Source: Geminicoccaceae bacterium (GTDB taxonomy: Bacteria > Pseudomonadota > Alphaproteobacteria > Geminicoccales > Geminicoccaceae). From it: a stretch of 8,317 nucleotides of DNA. The notes under the pieces are model-generated. The model was not told the DNA's origin and did not search any database. It was given only the letters and a program-made list of their open reading frames with translations. This document shows positions 7,035 to 8,317 of this stretch, one piece after another (within the stretch, counting starts at the first letter, position 1; every line of letters begins with the position of its first letter). The DNA is taken from NCBI GenBank assembly GCA_030824835.1, contig JAPJRA010000132.1, forward strand, positions 1 through 8,317, read 5' to 3'. The translations under genes and the position numbers were made by a program.

Positions 7035-8317
7035 ATGACAAACTCGGTCGTGAAATATGTTCCTGTTATCGTGGCAGTCTTACTTATCGCCTATGCTTTG
7101 ATTTTGCAACCAGAACTATGGCCAATCGATCATCTATACGACGCCCTGATCGCGACGTCGTCCTTAATTGTTTTGGCTACTTTTCTGGCGCTGCTACGTC
7201 GGCGCACGGATATCGGCTTTCGGTGGCTGTTCGGCTGCTTCATCGCCTTCATCTTCGCATCCGGCACAAGCTACGCTCTGCACCTGCTCACCTCGGGGCA
7301 GACCGCCTACCTCTTCCAGGGTTTGGTCAACGCGGTGACCGCGTTCTTCGCCGGGGCGGCGGTGGTCAGCCTGTGGCCGGTGCTCCCACGTGTCGCCCCA
7401 GTGCGCGACCCGGCGCCCCTTCAAGAGGCCAACCGCGAGCTGAAGGCCGAAATCTCGACGTTGAAAGCGTCCGAACGGACCTTGCTCGAAGTCCAGGAGG
7501 ATCTTAAGCGGCGGGTCGACGAAGGTACCCGGACACTGGCGGACGCCACCGCTCGCCTCGAAGCTGCCTGCCAGTCAAAGAGCTGCTTCATGGCCAGCGT
7601 GAACCACGACATCCGCACGCCGATGAATGCCGTCCTGGGCTTTGCCGACCTGCTTGGAGAGACCGAGCTGAACGAAGCGCAGCGACGGTACGTGGCGATC
7701 GTGCAGGGTTCCGGCCGGCAGCTGTTGACCTTGCTCAACGATATCCTGGACGTGGCCGAATTCGAGGCGGGCAAGCTCACGCTCGAGCGGGTCGACTTTG
7801 CCCTGGCGCCGGTGCTCGAACATGTACGCGCCGTTTGCGCACCACAGGCGGTCGAGCGTGGCCTCGAACTGGTCGTCGAAGCGGCCGTACCGGCATCGCT
7901 TATACTACGTGGCGACGGGAGGCGGCTCCGCCAAGTGTTGGTGGGCCTCGTCGGCAACATGCTCAAGTTCACCACCGCTGGCGGCATCGCCTTGCGCGTG
8001 GCATCGCGGCCGGGTGCGGTACAGCGGCTGCGCTTCGAGATCGTCGACAGCGGAAATGGCAGCGCACCGCAGCACCGCGACGGGTCGATCAGGGCCTTCG
8101 CCCAGGCCGACGGCGCGACCACGTGGTCGCATGGCGGCGCCGGGCTGGGCCTGGCGCTCTGCAACGCCCTGGTCGGGGCCATGGGCGGGGCGATCGGGCT
8201 CGGGAGCGAGCCCGCGGGCGGCAGTCGACTATGGTTCGAGCTGCCGCTCGAGCGCGGCGACGCGGCGGCCGACGGCCGGACGGCACCGGTGCACATTCGC
8301 CCGCTGGAGGTCCTGGT
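7035..8317 (+). CDS. Membrane sensor histidine kinase with ethylene-receptor-like N-terminus, probably hybrid (3' partial)
   Basis: The frame from ATG 7035 is open to the window edge, giving 427 residues of an unfinished protein. Order: an extra N-terminal membrane helix (about 8-24), three helices (about 36-54, 62-84, 92-115) resembling the membrane domain of ethylene receptors and their bacterial relatives, a coiled-coil linker (about 127-188), HisKA with NHDIRTPMNAVLGF (His191 the phospho-acceptor), and HATPase_c with N box VGNMLKFT (Asn308), G1 DSGNG (Asp338), F box FAQADGATT and G2 GGAGLGL (367-373). Linker residues LQEANRELKAEI also match the usual continuation of the bacterial ethylene-receptor-like domain. 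The copper ligands Cys and His are Ser76 and Tyr80 here. The last residues, RPLEVLV, look like the first strand of a receiver domain, so a C-terminal REC is likely. There is no periplasmic sensor domain. A start at ATG 7014 would add 7 residues. It follows the polysaccharide genes without a terminator and may be co-transcribed with them. The kinase call is firm; signal and partner are unknown. Confidence 0.9.
   Translation, partial: MTNSVVKYVPVIVAVLLIAYALILQPELWPIDHLYDALIATSSLIVLATFLALLRRRTDIGFRWLFGCFIAFIFASGTSYALHLLTSGQTAYLFQGLVNAVTAFFAGAAVVSLWPVLPRVAPVRDPAPLQEANRELKAEISTLKASERTLLEVQEDLKRRVDEGTRTLADATARLEAACQSKSCFMASVNHDIRTPMNAVLGFADLLGETELNEAQRRYVAIVQGSGRQLLTLLNDILDVAEFEAGKLTLERVDFALAPVLEHVRAVCAPQAVERGLELVVEAAVPASLILRGDGRRLRQVLVGLVGNMLKFTTAGGIALRVASRPGAVQRLRFEIVDSGNGSAPQHRDGSIRAFAQADGATTWSHGGAGLGLALCNALVGAMGGAIGLGSEPAGGSRLWFELPLERGDAAADGRTAPVHIRPLEVL

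Noticed and set aside
6992..7507. Plus-strand frame of 171 codons across the kinase start
   Set aside because: It is out of frame with the kinase domains. From 7035 the frame with membrane helices, H box and ATPase boxes is continuous, so this is a shadow and not evidence of a frameshift.
7421..8296. Minus-strand frame of 291 codons over the kinase
   Set aside because: Ser/Arg/Pro-rich low-complexity product, antisense to well-marked HisKA and HATPase domains.

Overview
This 8.3 kb window comes from a high-GC chromosome (hand counts of coding stretches give about 70% GC). It reads as the middle to distal part of a Wzx/Wzy-type exopolysaccharide or capsule locus followed by a sensor histidine kinase. 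Every gene I can support lies on the + strand, and the genes are packed head to tail with overlapping stop and start codons. Base composition, the ExoP-like chain-length/kinase protein and the style of the kinase suggest a proteobacterium, most likely alphaproteobacterial. That placement is inference; there is no rRNA or marker gene here.

Layout: (1) 1-1709, the 3' part of a Wzc/ExoP-type polysaccharide co-polymerase with a fused tyrosine-kinase-like ATPase domain; its start lies before the window. (2) 1706-3178, a Wzx/MOP-type flippase. (3) 3175-4581, a Wzy/O-antigen-ligase-type polymerase. (4) 4572-5735 and (5) 5732-6919, two GT-B fold, family-4-like glycosyltransferases. (6) A roughly 100 bp AT-richer junction with a possible 33-codon ORF. 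(7) About 7035 to the window end, a sensor histidine kinase still open at the right edge. Its last visible residues look like the first strand of a receiver domain, so it is probably a hybrid kinase.

How they fit together: the glycosyltransferases add sugars to a lipid-linked repeat unit on the cytoplasmic face. The flippase moves it across the inner membrane, the polymerase joins units in the periplasm, and the co-polymerase sets chain length and links to export. No initiating phosphoglycosyltransferase and no outer-membrane exporter are visible; they may lie upstream.

The two points most worth checking are both degenerate sites. The ATPase domain of the co-polymerase has Thr where the Walker A Lys should be, so it may be a pseudokinase or an unusual one. 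The kinase N-terminus resembles the membrane domain of ethylene receptors and their bacterial relatives, but the Cys and His that bind the copper cofactor are replaced by Ser and Tyr. I see no mobile element, CRISPR array, tRNA, rRNA or clear terminator.
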